From the NCBI GenBank assembly GCA_947478785.1, contig CANJXI010000016.1:1-59900 (forward strand): a DNA stretch of 59,900 bases. The letters run 5' to 3'. Shown in pieces: positions 50,353-58,948 of the stretch. The translations under genes and the position numbers were made by a program. The notes under the pieces were generated by a model, which saw only the letters and a program-made list of their open reading frames with translations, ran no database searches and had not been told where the DNA came from. Within the stretch, counting starts at the first letter, position 1; each line of letters opens with the position of its first letter. This stretch comes from Caulobacteraceae bacterium (lineage in GTDB: Bacteria > Pseudomonadota > Alphaproteobacteria > Caulobacterales > Caulobacteraceae).

Positions 50353-51527
50353 CCCCCGGCGCCGCGACGCCCTTCCGCATCGACATCCCGGAGGCCCAGC
50401 TCACCGCCCTGCGCGCCCGGCTGGGACGCACGCGCTGGCCACGCGAGATCGGCGACAACGCCCTTTGGCAGGACGGGGTGAGCCTGGCCTGGATGCGCGA
50501 GACCGTCGCCTACTGGCTGGAGGGCTACGACTGGCGCGCCCAGGAGCGGGCGATCAACGCCCTGCCGCAGTTCCTGACCGAGATCGACGGTGTCCCCATC
50601 CACTTCGTCCACGTCCACGGAAAAGGCCCGTCGCCGGCCCCGCTCATCCTGAGCCATGGCTGGCCGGAGACCTTCTGGGACCTGCGAGAGATCATCGGGC
50701 CGCTCACCGACCCTGCCGCCCACGGCGGAGACGCGGCCGACGCCTTCGACGTGGTGATCCCCTCGCTTCCGGGATTCACGTTTTCCAGCCCGCTGACCAC
50801 GCCGGGCATGAACCATGTCGTGACGGCTGACCTCTGGGCGAAGCTGATGACTGAGCTCGGCTACGGCCGGTTCGGCGCTCAGGGGGGCGACCTCGGAGCC
50901 CTGGTGGCCGCCCAGCTCGGTCACCGTCACGGCGGGCGGGTCACCGGCCTGCACCTGCACGCGATCCTGTCGGCGCAGGCGCCCTACCTCGTCACTCATG
51001 GCGAGCTGACCGGCTACGGGGCCGGTGAGGAAGACTGGGCCGCCCGAAACCTGCGCCACCTGCGCGACCGGGCCGCCTGGCTCTACGTCCAGCGGACCCG
51101 TCCGCAGAGCGCCGCCTTCGCCCTGCAGAATTCCCCGGTCGGCCTGGCCGCCTGGCTGATCGACGCCCGCCGCATGCTCAGCCAATCCGAAGACGGCGTG
51201 GATGGGATATTCAGCCGCGACGAACTGCTGACCAACGTCATGCTCTACTGGTTGACGGACACCTTCGCGACCTCGGCGGGCCACTTCTACAACGCCCGGC
51301 CGGACCGCTCGGGCCTCGTCCCCGCGACGACGCCCGTGGTCGGTGTCCCAACCGCGGTGATCCAGTTCGAACGCGACGCCATGCTGGCGCCCCGCCGCTG
51401 GGCCGAGGCGCATTTCAACCTCCAGCGCTGGACGATGTCGCCGGAAGGCGGCCGGTTCGCGGCGCTGCAGGCGCCCAAGATCCTGGTCGAGGACCTGCGG
51501 GCATTCTTCCGCCCGCTACCGGCCTAG
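50349..51527 (+). CDS. Epoxide hydrolase paralogue lacking the catalytic His
   Basis: A 392-residue EHN-type epoxide hydrolase homologue closely similar to its neighbour (HGWP 103-106; nucleophile Asp181 in QGGDLGA). The motif that supplies the catalytic His reads EGGRFAALQAP: Arg369 (codon CGG) replaces His, and Gln replaces the Glu of the usual AxExP. The start is TTG 50349, overlapping the upstream stop (TTGA); no ATG or GTG fits. It may be inactive, trap the ester intermediate, bind ligand, or form a heteromer with the intact enzyme. Confidence 0.88.
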   Translation: MTPGAATPFRIDIPEAQLTALRARLGRTRWPREIGDNALWQDGVSLAWMRETVAYWLEGYDWRAQERAINALPQFLTEIDGVPIHFVHVHGKGPSPAPLILSHGWPETFWDLREIIGPLTDPAAHGGDAADAFDVVIPSLPGFTFSSPLTTPGMNHVVTADLWAKLMTELGYGRFGAQGGDLGALVAAQLGHRHGGRVTGLHLHAILSAQAPYLVTHGELTGYGAGEEDWAARNLRHLRDRAAWLYVQRTRPQSAAFALQNSPVGLAAWLIDARRMLSQSEDGVDGIFSRDELLTNVMLYWLTDTFATSAGHFYNARPDRSGLVPATTPVVGVPTAVIQFERDAMLAPRRWAEAHFNLQRWTMSPEGGRFAALQAPKILVEDLRAFFRPLPA

Positions 51528-51612
51528 GACATCGCGGCGGGCCTCGATTGTGCCCCACAGGCCGTCGGCGTAGGATCGGGCGCAAGGAAACCCACCAGGG
51601 AGGTTTGATTGT

Positions 51613-52119
51613 ATGGCCGCTGATCAGAAGATGCAGATTTTCCGCCGCACCGATGCGCCCGGGCTCAACGAAACGGGCCTGATGGCGATCGCCCAGATGA
51701 CGCCGGAACAGCGCGAGGGCCTCACCAAGATGATGAAGGAGGGCTACGGCGAAGGCGACGACGTCAAGGTCCTGGTCAATCTGCCGGGTTTCAGCCTGAC
51801 CTACGCCTGGCTCAAGAAAAGCTATCCGCTGCTGCTGCACAGCCACGACTCCGACTGCCTCTATTACATCGTCGCCGGCACGCTGCAGATGGGGACCGAG
51901 AGCCTCGGCGCGGGGGACTCGTTCTTCGTCCCCGGGGACTCCGCCTACAGCTACGTCCCTGGTCCCGAGGGTGTGGAGGTCCTGGAGTTCCGTCACGCCC
52001 AGAGCTTCGACTTCAAGAACCTGACCAAGAACCAGGCCTTCTACGACAAGGGGGCCGCCACCGTGGCGGCCGTTCGTGAAGACTGGCGCACCGCCAAGCG
52101 TCCATCGATGGCGACCTGA
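51613..52119 (+). CDS. Cupin domain protein
   Basis: A 168-residue single-domain cupin. Motif 1 is LLLHSHDSDCLYYIVAGTLQMG with His76, His78 and the Glu position taken by Asp/Cys; motif 2 is GAGDSFFVPGDSAYSYVPG near residues 98-116. A metal site is likely, the activity is not known; small cupins near dioxygenases may be isomerases or dioxygenases themselves. GGGAGG precedes the ATG. It begins a compact set with an NTF2 protein and a PhyH dioxygenase. Confidence 0.85.
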   Translation: MAADQKMQIFRRTDAPGLNETGLMAIAQMTPEQREGLTKMMKEGYGEGDDVKVLVNLPGFSLTYAWLKKSYPLLLHSHDSDCLYYIVAGTLQMGTESLGAGDSFFVPGDSAYSYVPGPEGVEVLEFRHAQSFDFKNLTKNQAFYDKGAATVAAVREDWRTAKRPSMAT

Positions 52120-52127
52120 GACGACCG

Positions 52128-52565
52128 ATGACGCTTTCAGACACCGCCCCGGCCAAGACCGGCGCCGTCATCGACGACTTCCTGGGCGCGCTTTCGCGCG
52201 GTGACTTCGCCGCCGCGCGGGCGTGCTGCACGCCCGATGTGCGTATCTGGCACAGCTTCGACCGCATCACCCAGGACATCGACGAGGCGGTCCGTGGATG
52301 GGAAGGCTTCGTCGGCGCGTTCGCCGAACGGGCCTTCGTCGACGCCCGGCGGTCGGCCACCACGAGCGGCTTCGTCCAGCAGCATCTGATGGTGGGCCGG
52401 CCGGACGGCGGCGAGGCGCGGGCCTGGCCGATCTGCATCGTCGTGACGATCCGCGACGGCCGTATCGCGCGCTTCGAGGAATATATGGATCGGGCCGGTA
52501 GTTATGCGGTGGCGGACGCCAACCAGACGACGCCGGGCCTGCCGCCTGGGGGCGGCGAGGCCTGA
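52128..52565 (+). CDS. NTF2-like/SnoaL domain protein
   Basis: A 145-residue NTF2-fold protein: N-terminal helices VIDDFLGALSRGDFAAARACC, the strand PDVRIWHSF, and the C-terminal strands CIVVTIRDGRIARFEEYMD, where the Arg-Phe-Glu-Glu-Tyr segment resembles limonene-epoxide-hydrolase relatives. Polyketide-cyclase-like or hydrolase roles are possible. Eight bases after the cupin gene and two before the PhyH gene. Confidence 0.82.
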   Translation: MTLSDTAPAKTGAVIDDFLGALSRGDFAAARACCTPDVRIWHSFDRITQDIDEAVRGWEGFVGAFAERAFVDARRSATTSGFVQQHLMVGRPDGGEARAWPICIVVTIRDGRIARFEEYMDRAGSYAVADANQTTPGLPPGGGEA

Positions 52566-52567
52566 CC

Positions 52568-53359
52568 ATGGCGACGGCGACGGTCGAGGCTGGCGTGTGT
52601 CCGACCCGCGACCTGCCCCGCGCGGAGGAAGATCTGCGGTCTTTCGGCGCCTGCGTCGTGCTGGATGCGATCGCCCCGGCGATGCTCAAGGAAATCCGTC
52701 AGGCTGTCTATCACGCCGCCGACAGCGACCGCCGGCGCGGCTGGCGGCGCGACTACGCCTACGGCAGCGACGACCACCTCAATCAACGCGTCTGGAACCT
52801 GCCCAGCCGCGACCCGGTGTTCTGCGACCTGGCGGAACACGAGGTGGCGATGCATTTCGTCAGGCAGGTCGTGGGCTGGCCCGCCCTGCTCTCCAGCATG
52901 TCGGCCAACATCACCAGCGGCGGCGGGGCGAGCATGATCCTCCACGCCGACCAGGGCTACATGCCCCAGCCGTGGAACCGGCCTCACGGCGTGAACATCG
53001 GTGTCTGCGTTGACGACTTCACCGTCGAGAACGGCGCCACCTGCTACGTGGCCGGCAGCCACCGGCTCAACCGGACCCACACGGCGGAGGACGCGACCCC
53101 GCTGACGCCGCTCACCGCCCCCGCGGGCTCGATGATCGTGATGGACGGGCGCCTCTGGCACACCAACGGGGTCAACACCAACGGCGTCTCACGGGCCGGC
53201 ATCTTCAGCCTGTACACCCTGCCGATCTACCTCCCGCAGGAGAACTGGTTCCTCTCGCTGAACCCCGCGATCCGCCAGTTCGGTTCCGAGACCCTGCAGA
53301 CCCTGTTCGGCTTCCGGCCGCAGGTGATGGGCCGGATCAACGGCCTCGACCGGATCTGA
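52568..53359 (+). CDS. Phytanoyl-CoA dioxygenase (PhyH) family protein
   Basis: A 263-residue Fe(II)/2-oxoglutarate dioxygenase of the PhyH family. The iron ligands are His126 and Asp128 in LHADQGY and His198 in RLWHTNG; Arg209 in VSRAGIFSLYT should hold 2-oxoglutarate. It hydroxylates a carbon, typically alpha to an acid or in an isoprenoid. It lies two bases after the NTF2 protein; cupin, NTF2 and PhyH genes form one translation unit. Confidence 0.9.
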   Translation: MATATVEAGVCPTRDLPRAEEDLRSFGACVVLDAIAPAMLKEIRQAVYHAADSDRRRGWRRDYAYGSDDHLNQRVWNLPSRDPVFCDLAEHEVAMHFVRQVVGWPALLSSMSANITSGGGASMILHADQGYMPQPWNRPHGVNIGVCVDDFTVENGATCYVAGSHRLNRTHTAEDATPLTPLTAPAGSMIVMDGRLWHTNGVNTNGVSRAGIFSLYTLPIYLPQENWFLSLNPAIRQFGSETLQTLFGFRPQVMGRINGLDRI

Positions 53360-53431
53360 CGCCGGACGCCGGCGGTTGCGGCGCGGGGCGTGGTCTTGTG
53401 CTATGTCTCGCAAAACGAGGGAGGAAGCCGC

Positions 53432-53998
53432 ATGGCCAGGATCAATGAAGTCCGCGACCCCAACGCCCAGTCGACTGTGCTCTGGCAGGGCCTGCGGCCC
53501 AAGATGGCGGCGGCGACCGTGGCGCTTTCCCAGGCCGTCTACCAGGAGACCCGGTTGACCTACCGCGAAGCCGAGGCTGCCCGCATCCGCATCGCCCACA
53601 TCAACGGATGCCTGCTGTGCAAGGACTTCCGCCTCGCCGCCGACCTGCCCGCGCTGCTGCGCCGCATGAATTCCGGCGAGACGGCGAACGTCAGCGAAAG
53701 CCGGGGCGAGGCCCCGACCGCCGAATTCTACGAGGCCGTCCCCGGCTGGCGGGACAGCGCGCTGTTCTCCGAGCGCGAGCGCCTGGCCATGGAATATGCC
53801 GAGCGGATCGCCGAGGAACCCCGTGACCTGCCCTACGACGACGGATTCTGGAGCCGCCTGCACGCCGGCTTCGCAGACGACGAGATCGTCGATCTGACCT
53901 ACAGCATCACCACCTGGATCGCGACGGGCCGGTTCGTCCATGTGCTGGGGCTCGACGGCGCCTGCCCGACCCAGCCCATGCTGGAGCAGGTCGCCTAG
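53432..53998 (+). CDS. AhpD-like/carboxymuconolactone decarboxylase family protein
   Basis: A 188-residue all-helical protein of the AhpD/CMD family. The redox motif HINGCLLCKD has Cys60 and Cys63, as in AhpD, and the following helices (ERLAMEYAERIAEE, DDEIVDLTYSITTWIATGRF) match the fold. AhpD-type members act in peroxide reduction, others decarboxylate gamma-carboxymuconolactone; the CxxC favours the redox type. ATG 53432 has GGAGG upstream; an ATG at 53390 is in frame but without a site. Confidence 0.85.
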   Translation: MARINEVRDPNAQSTVLWQGLRPKMAAATVALSQAVYQETRLTYREAEAARIRIAHINGCLLCKDFRLAADLPALLRRMNSGETANVSESRGEAPTAEFYEAVPGWRDSALFSERERLAMEYAERIAEEPRDLPYDDGFWSRLHAGFADDEIVDLTYSITTWIATGRFVHVLGLDGACPTQPMLEQVA

Positions 53999-54028
53999 AT
54001 TCCGGCCCCTCGTGCCTAGGACCTCCCG

Positions 54029-55255
54029 ATGACCGAAGAGGGCGTGCGTGAGCGCACGGACCTGGGCCCCTACGGCCGCGGGACCCTGCCGGCCGGAATC
54101 CGGTCGCGCGTCCGTGCGGGCGTGAACGGCCTGGATGTCCACTTTCTCGAGGCCGGTTTCGAGACGCCCGGACGGCCTGTGCTGCTGCTGCTGCATGGCT
54201 TTCCGGAGCTCGCCTATTCCTGGCGCAAGGTGATGACGCCGCTCGCCCAGGCCGGCTACCACATCATCGCGCCCGACGTGCGCGGCTACGGCCGCACCAC
54301 CGGCTGGGACGCCGCCTACGAGGCCGATCCCGTCCCGTTCCGGTCCCTGAACCTGGTGCGCGACGCGCTCGCTCTGGTCTTCGCGCTGGGCCACCGGACC
54401 GTGGACGGCGTGATCGGCCACGACGCCGGCGCCCCCATCGCCGCCTGGTGCGCGCTCGCCCGGCCGGACGTGTTCCGATCCGCGGCGATCATGAGCGCGC
54501 CCTTCCCCGGCCCGCCCGGCCTGCCGTTCGACGTCGAGCATACGCAGCCCACGGTGCGACCACCGGGGGTCAATTCGGTGGAGGTCGACCGGGCGCTGGG
54601 CGCGCTCGACCCGCCGCGCAAACATTACCTGCGCTGGTACACCACGCCTGGGGCCAACGCCGACATGATGGAGGCGGCCCAGGGCCTCAGCGATTTCATC
54701 CGCGCCTACTACCACTACAAGAGCGCCGACTGGGTGGGAAACCGGCCGCACCGCCTGGCCTCCGCCGCGCCCGCCGAACTGGCGAAGATGCCGACCTACT
54801 ACATCATGGAGCGCGCGCTCGGCATGGCCGCGACCGTCGCGCCCTTCATGCCGACCCCGGTCGAGATCGCGGACTGCCGGTGGCTGACGGACCTCGAACT
54901 GGCGGTCTACGCAGAGGAATATGGCCGCACGGGTTTCCAGGGCGGGCTGCAGACCTACATGCGCACGCTCAACCCAGCGGCCGACCCGGAGCCCCTGACC
55001 TTCGCGGGGCGGACGATCGATGTGCCCGCCTGCTTCATCTCCGGCGCCAGCGACTGGGGCACGTGGCAGGGCCCGGGCGCGATCGAGGCGATGGCCGAGC
55101 GGGTCTGCACCGACTTCCGGGGTGTCCACCTGGTCGAGGGGGCCGGCCACTGGGTGCAGCAGGAACAGCCCGACGCCGTCGTCGACCTCGTGCTGCGGTT
55201 CCTGCGCGACGCGCGCCAGCCGGCCGCGCCTGTACAGTCGCGGCGCCCGGTGTAG
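54029..55255 (+). CDS. Alpha/beta hydrolase, epoxide hydrolase/dehalogenase type
   Basis: A 408-residue alpha/beta hydrolase. HGFP is at 56-59, the nucleophile is Asp132 in IGHDAG (the Asp type, as in soluble epoxide hydrolases and haloalkane dehalogenases), the acid lies in SGASDWGTW, and His is in GAGHWVQQEQP near the end. A long lid rich in Tyr and Trp (about residues 190-300) includes YYHYKSADW. It likely opens an epoxide or removes halide. Length is above the usual 300-350. Confidence 0.88.
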   Translation: MTEEGVRERTDLGPYGRGTLPAGIRSRVRAGVNGLDVHFLEAGFETPGRPVLLLLHGFPELAYSWRKVMTPLAQAGYHIIAPDVRGYGRTTGWDAAYEADPVPFRSLNLVRDALALVFALGHRTVDGVIGHDAGAPIAAWCALARPDVFRSAAIMSAPFPGPPGLPFDVEHTQPTVRPPGVNSVEVDRALGALDPPRKHYLRWYTTPGANADMMEAAQGLSDFIRAYYHYKSADWVGNRPHRLASAAPAELAKMPTYYIMERALGMAATVAPFMPTPVEIADCRWLTDLELAVYAEEYGRTGFQGGLQTYMRTLNPAADPEPLTFAGRTIDVPACFISGASDWGTWQGPGAIEAMAERVCTDFRGVHLVEGAGHWVQQEQPDAVVDLVLRFLRDARQPAAPVQSRRPV

Positions 55256-55292
55256 AGTCTCAGACCATCCCGGCGAAGAAACGGAGGAAGCG

Positions 55293-55715
55293 ATGAAGGT
55301 TCGTGCGCTCGACCACGTGAATATCCGCACCCAGCGGCTCGCCGAGACGATCGAATTTTACACCAAGGCTCTCGGCATGAGCTGCCGGCCGGTGCCCGGC
55401 TCCACCGACCAGACCCGCGGCGCCTGGATCTATGACGACGATGACCGGCCGGTGGTCCACCTGGGCACCTATGAGGCGCGTTATCCGACCGACGAGCTCA
55501 TGCCGCAGGGCAAGGAGCCGTCCAGGGGTGGGGGCGCGATCAACCATGTGGCCCTGGAATGCTCGGGGTACGAGGAGATCGTGGCCAGCCTGCAGGCGGC
55601 GAACCATCCGCTGGCGTTCAGCAACATCCCCTCGATCAGCCTGCGGCAGGTGTTCGTCGAAGACCCCAACGGGATCACGCTCGAACTGAACTTCCGCGGC
55701 GCGGCGGCGGGATAG
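55293..55715 (+). CDS. VOC (glyoxalase/bleomycin-resistance) family protein
   Basis: A 140-residue vicinal-oxygen-chelate protein. It opens with ALDHVNIRTQRLAETIEFYTKAL, contains VVHLGTYEA, INHVALECSG near residue 86 and ends FVEDPNGITLELNF. The metal-site His and Glu positions are kept (His8, His88, Glu near 133). Members are isomerases, extradiol dioxygenases or binding proteins; the small size favours isomerase or epimerase. GGAGGAAG precedes the ATG. Confidence 0.88.
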   Translation: MKVRALDHVNIRTQRLAETIEFYTKALGMSCRPVPGSTDQTRGAWIYDDDDRPVVHLGTYEARYPTDELMPQGKEPSRGGGAINHVALECSGYEEIVASLQAANHPLAFSNIPSISLRQVFVEDPNGITLELNFRGAAAG

Positions 55716-55743
55716 GGCGACACACGCGGGCGAGAGAGCGCCA

Positions 55744-56922
55744 GTGGGAAGCGGCCCGCGGGTCGTGATCGTCGGAGGGTCCCTGGGCGGCCTGATGGCC
55801 GCCCAGGCCCTGCGTTCGGCGGGCTGTGACGTCGTCGTCCTGGAACGAAACGCAGCCCCGCTCCAGGGCCGTGGCGCGGGCATCAGCCTGCGCCCGGTGA
55901 TGATCGACCTTCTGCAGCGGCAGGGCGAGATCAGCCTCGATGATTTCTGCACCCGCACGGCGCGATCCCGGTATTTCGGCCGCGACGGCCAAGTCAGCGG
56001 CGAAGCGCAGCACGCCGCCCTCTTCACGTCCTGGGACACCTTGCACCAACGGCTCCTGGCGGAGATCCCGGTCCAGGCCTATCGGCTGGGCGCCGAGGTG
56101 GCGGGCGTGGAGACTGGACCCGACCAGGCTCGGGTGCGCCTCGCCGACGGGAGCGCCATGGACGGCGACCTCGCGGTGTTCGCGGACGGAACGTTCTCGA
56201 GCGGCCGCCGATTGCTCTCGCCGGGCGACGAGCCTGTCTACGCGGGCTACGTCTGCTGGCGCGGCCTCGTTCCCGAGGCGGTGATGGACGCCGCCCTCCG
56301 CGCCCAACTCGACGACGCCACCAACATCGCCTTGCTGGAGCCCGGTTACTTCGGGGCCTATCCGATCCCCGGTCCCGACGGGTCGGTCGCCCCGGGCGAG
56401 CGGCTGTTCAATTGGGTCTGGTATCGCAACGTCGCCGAGGGCGCCGCGCTCACGGATCTGATGACCGACACGAGTGGCCGCTACCGCTTCTCGTCAGTCC
56501 CGCCCGGCAAGGTACGGACTGAGTTCATAGCCGAGCTCCGCAAGGCCGCCGAGGCTCTGCCTCCCGCCCTGCGCGCGCTGGTGCGCGCGACGGAGCGGCC
56601 GTTCATCCAGACGATCTGCGATGTGGAGGTCCCGCGCATGGCGTTCGGCCGCGCCTGCCTGATCGGCGACGCGGCGTTTGGCGGACGGCCCCACCTGGGC
56701 GCCGGGACCGCGAAGGCCGCGCAGGACGCCTTCACCCTGGCCGATGCGCTAGACGCCGAGGCCGGCGATGTGACCAAGGCGCTGGCGGCCTGGGAGCCCA
56801 CGCGGCTCGAAGTCGGCCGCGCGTTCGTCGCCGACAACCGGCGGTTGGGCGAGCAGTTCCAGTTCTCCGAGGGCGCTCCGCCGCTCATCAGCCTGCGGCC
56901 CGGTTGGGCCGGCCGTCCCTGA
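55744..56922 (+). CDS. FAD-dependent monooxygenase (PHBH-like)
   Basis: A 392-residue class A flavin monooxygenase. The dinucleotide motif reads VIVGGSLGGLMAA (about 8-20), the GD motif is LIGDAAFGGRPHLGAGTAKAAQDA (about 305-328), and a DG-type element FADGTFSSGRR is near residue 145. The pattern resembles 2,6-dihydroxypyridine 3-hydroxylase and related enzymes that hydroxylate small rings using NADH. GTG start with GAGAG upstream. Last gene of the long plus-strand array, 28 bases after the VOC gene. Confidence 0.9.
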   Translation: MGSGPRVVIVGGSLGGLMAAQALRSAGCDVVVLERNAAPLQGRGAGISLRPVMIDLLQRQGEISLDDFCTRTARSRYFGRDGQVSGEAQHAALFTSWDTLHQRLLAEIPVQAYRLGAEVAGVETGPDQARVRLADGSAMDGDLAVFADGTFSSGRRLLSPGDEPVYAGYVCWRGLVPEAVMDAALRAQLDDATNIALLEPGYFGAYPIPGPDGSVAPGERLFNWVWYRNVAEGAALTDLMTDTSGRYRFSSVPPGKVRTEFIAELRKAAEALPPALRALVRATERPFIQTICDVEVPRMAFGRACLIGDAAFGGRPHLGAGTAKAAQDAFTLADALDAEAGDVTKALAAWEPTRLEVGRAFVADNRRLGEQFQFSEGAPPLISLRPGWAGRP

Positions 56923-56947
56923 GGATGCTCGCCGGCCCTCGCCGATC

Positions 56948-57421
56948 TTAGGCTGGAACCACGTCCACGCGCAGGCGGGTCAGCTTGACGAGCCCGATCT
57001 TCCAGGCGCCGTCCAGGCGGACATAGCTCTCGTGGTAGAAGCCATAGCCGGTGGTGTCGGTGAAGCCTTCGCCGGACCGGCGGCGCAGGCGGTCGACCAT
57101 CGGCCAGATCGCGCTCGCTGAGTCCTCGCTCTCGATGGTGATCTCGCCGTTGGCGCAATGGTGGACGGTCACCACCCCGGCGATGGCGCGCATGATGCCC
57201 GAGACGATCGCCTCGCGGCCCTGGGTCGGCTGCATGGCTGGATCGCGGACTGGCGGGACACCGGTCGTGGGATCGGTCAGCGCGCCCCGGTAGTCGGCCA
57301 CGGCATCGGGCGCGAACACCCCGAGCAGCAGTTCCGTGTCCTTCTGGTCGACGCCGCGGCAATAGCGCGCCTTGAGGTTTCGGATCTCCTCGATGGCCAT
57401 CAGCTGATCGATCCCATTCAT
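56948..57421 (-). CDS. SnoaL/NTF2-like domain protein
   Basis: A 157-residue NTF2-fold protein of the SnoaL_4 type: LMAIEEIRNLKARYCRGVDQKD at the N-terminus, LLGVFAPDAVADYRGAL as the first strand pair, and TVHHCANGEITIESED and GYGFYHESYVRLDGAWKIG strands. Function unknown; the His-His pair at the strand would suit an active site. It is a single minus-strand gene converging on the flavin monooxygenase and divergent from the MFS at 57627. Confidence 0.82.
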   Translation of the reverse strand: MNGIDQLMAIEEIRNLKARYCRGVDQKDTELLLGVFAPDAVADYRGALTDPTTGVPPVRDPAMQPTQGREAIVSGIMRAIAGVVTVHHCANGEITIESEDSASAIWPMVDRLRRRSGEGFTDTTGYGFYHESYVRLDGAWKIGLVKLTRLRVDVVPA

Positions 57422-57508
57422 GGCCGCTGGCTCCAGGCTTTGCGTTGTCGCCGTCAGCTATGCGCAGCGGGCTCGATCGCGCAAGCCTGGCAGGGCGCTG
57501 AGGCGCGG

Positions 57509-57533
57509 TTGCGTAACGGGCGCGCCTCACTAG
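57509..57533 (+). promoter_or_regulatory. Promoter-like TTGCGT with CTAG
   Basis: TTGCGT (57509-57514) is followed after 15 bases by CTAG (57530-57533, within ACTAGGAT). The spacing equals that at 6725 and 14952, but the -35-like part has G in place of A, so it is a weaker member. It would drive the MFS gene at 57627 with a leader of about 90 bases. Confidence 0.3.
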
Positions 57534-57626
57534 GATGAGCGGCGCTGGACACCGTCCACCAGAGACGCGGTCCGTCGGAGGAAACATGATCCCTGACATC
57601 GCTCCGAGCTGCGGCGCCGAGGTTGC

Positions 57627-58925
57627 GTGGTAGCCTCGTCCCCTGCGGAATCCGCTCCCGCCACTGGCGGCGCATTCAGTCCCCGCCGGGCCTGGGGCGC
57701 GGTTCTCCTCCTGATGTTCGTGGCGGTGATCAACCAGGCCGACCGCCTGCTTCCGGGCATCCTGGTCGAGCCGATGAAGCACGACCTGATGCTGTCCGAC
57801 ACGGCGATAGGCTTGATCAACGGCTTCGGCTTCCTGATCGTCTACGCCCTGCTGGGCGTGCCCATCGCGCGCCTGTCCGACCGCGGGATCTACGGCACGG
57901 TGATCGCCATCTGCCTGAGCCTCTGGAGCCTTATGACGATGCTGGGCGCGGCCGCCCAGACCGGCTTGCAGCTCGCCTTCACCCGCATGGGCGTGGCCTT
58001 GGGCGAGTCGGGCAGCACCCCCGCGGCCCACGCCTTCATCGCCCGCAATTTCCCACCCACGGGACGGGGCGCGCCCCTGGCCGTGCTGGGGCTTTCGGTG
58101 CCGTTCGCCAGCCTGTCGGCGTTGATGGGCGGGGGACTGCTCGGCGAGGCTGTGGGCTGGCGCTGGACCTTCGTCATCATGGGCGCGATCGGCCTGGTGC
58201 TCGGCCCCGTGGTGCTGCTGGTCCTCGGTCCGCGCCAGGATCGCCCGGCGGGAAGCGCCGCGCCGTCGCTGTCGCTTGGCCCCGTCCTGATGCTTCTCAG
58301 GAAACCCGCCTTCCTGCTCACGGTCACGGCGACCGCCTTCATCGGCATCGGCGGCTATACGCTGGCGACCTTTTCCTCGGCCTTCCTGATGCGGGTGCAC
58401 GGCCTGTCGATGGGCGAGGTCGGCGTGAGATACGGCCTGGCGGTCGGTATTGGCGGCGTCATCAGCGTGTTGATCGCCGGCTTCTCCGCCGACCGGATGT
58501 CCGCCCGCGATCCGCGCTGGATCCTGTGGGTGCTGGTGCTGATGATCGCGCTCTGCCTGCCCTTCGCCTACGCCGCCTTCCTGGTCCCGAACGTCTGGGT
58601 CGCGATGGTCTGCATGGCGGTGGGCAACATCATGGGCACCGCCTACCTGGCCCCGGTGGTCGCCGCGGTCCAGCGGCTCGCGGCGCCGCATCTGCGGGCC
58701 ACCGCCTCGGCGCTCCTGATGATGTTCACGGCCCTGGCCGGCGGGGCGGGGCCGTTCATCACCGGCCTGATCAGCGACACCCTGCAGGCCGAGTACGGCC
58801 CCAAGGCGCTGGGCCGCGCCATGCTGGTGGTCCCCATCGCCTTCACCTGCGCCGGGATCCTCTACGCCCTGGCCTCGATCCGCTTCCGCCGCGACATGGT
58901 GGCGGAGGACGCGCCGGCCAAGTGA
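57627..58925 (+). CDS. MFS transporter
   Basis: A 432-residue major facilitator with 12 predicted membrane segments; TM1 is followed by VINQADRLLPGILVEPMKHDL and the loop signature GVPIARLSDRGIYG (about residues 75-88). It belongs to the same branch as the carrier at 40066. The GTG start at 57627 has GAGG upstream. It forms a pair with the LEH-like gene 23 bases downstream, suggesting uptake of the hydrolase's substrate or product. Confidence 0.87.
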   Translation: MVASSPAESAPATGGAFSPRRAWGAVLLLMFVAVINQADRLLPGILVEPMKHDLMLSDTAIGLINGFGFLIVYALLGVPIARLSDRGIYGTVIAICLSLWSLMTMLGAAAQTGLQLAFTRMGVALGESGSTPAAHAFIARNFPPTGRGAPLAVLGLSVPFASLSALMGGGLLGEAVGWRWTFVIMGAIGLVLGPVVLLVLGPRQDRPAGSAAPSLSLGPVLMLLRKPAFLLTVTATAFIGIGGYTLATFSSAFLMRVHGLSMGEVGVRYGLAVGIGGVISVLIAGFSADRMSARDPRWILWVLVLMIALCLPFAYAAFLVPNVWVAMVCMAVGNIMGTAYLAPVVAAVQRLAAPHLRATASALLMMFTALAGGAGPFITGLISDTLQAEYGPKALGRAMLVVPIAFTCAGILYALASIRFRRDMVAEDAPAK

Positions 58926-58948
58926 CAGCACTCAACCCGGAGCCGCCA

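Noticed and set aside
53189..55330. A 713-codon open frame on the minus strand
   Set aside because: Antisense to the AhpD-like and alpha/beta hydrolase genes, both with intact catalytic motifs; no domain in the antisense translation.
56481..58931. An 816-codon open frame on the minus strand
   Set aside because: Overlaps three real genes; Gln/His/Arg-rich shadow translation. The true minus-strand gene here is 56948-57421 in another frame.
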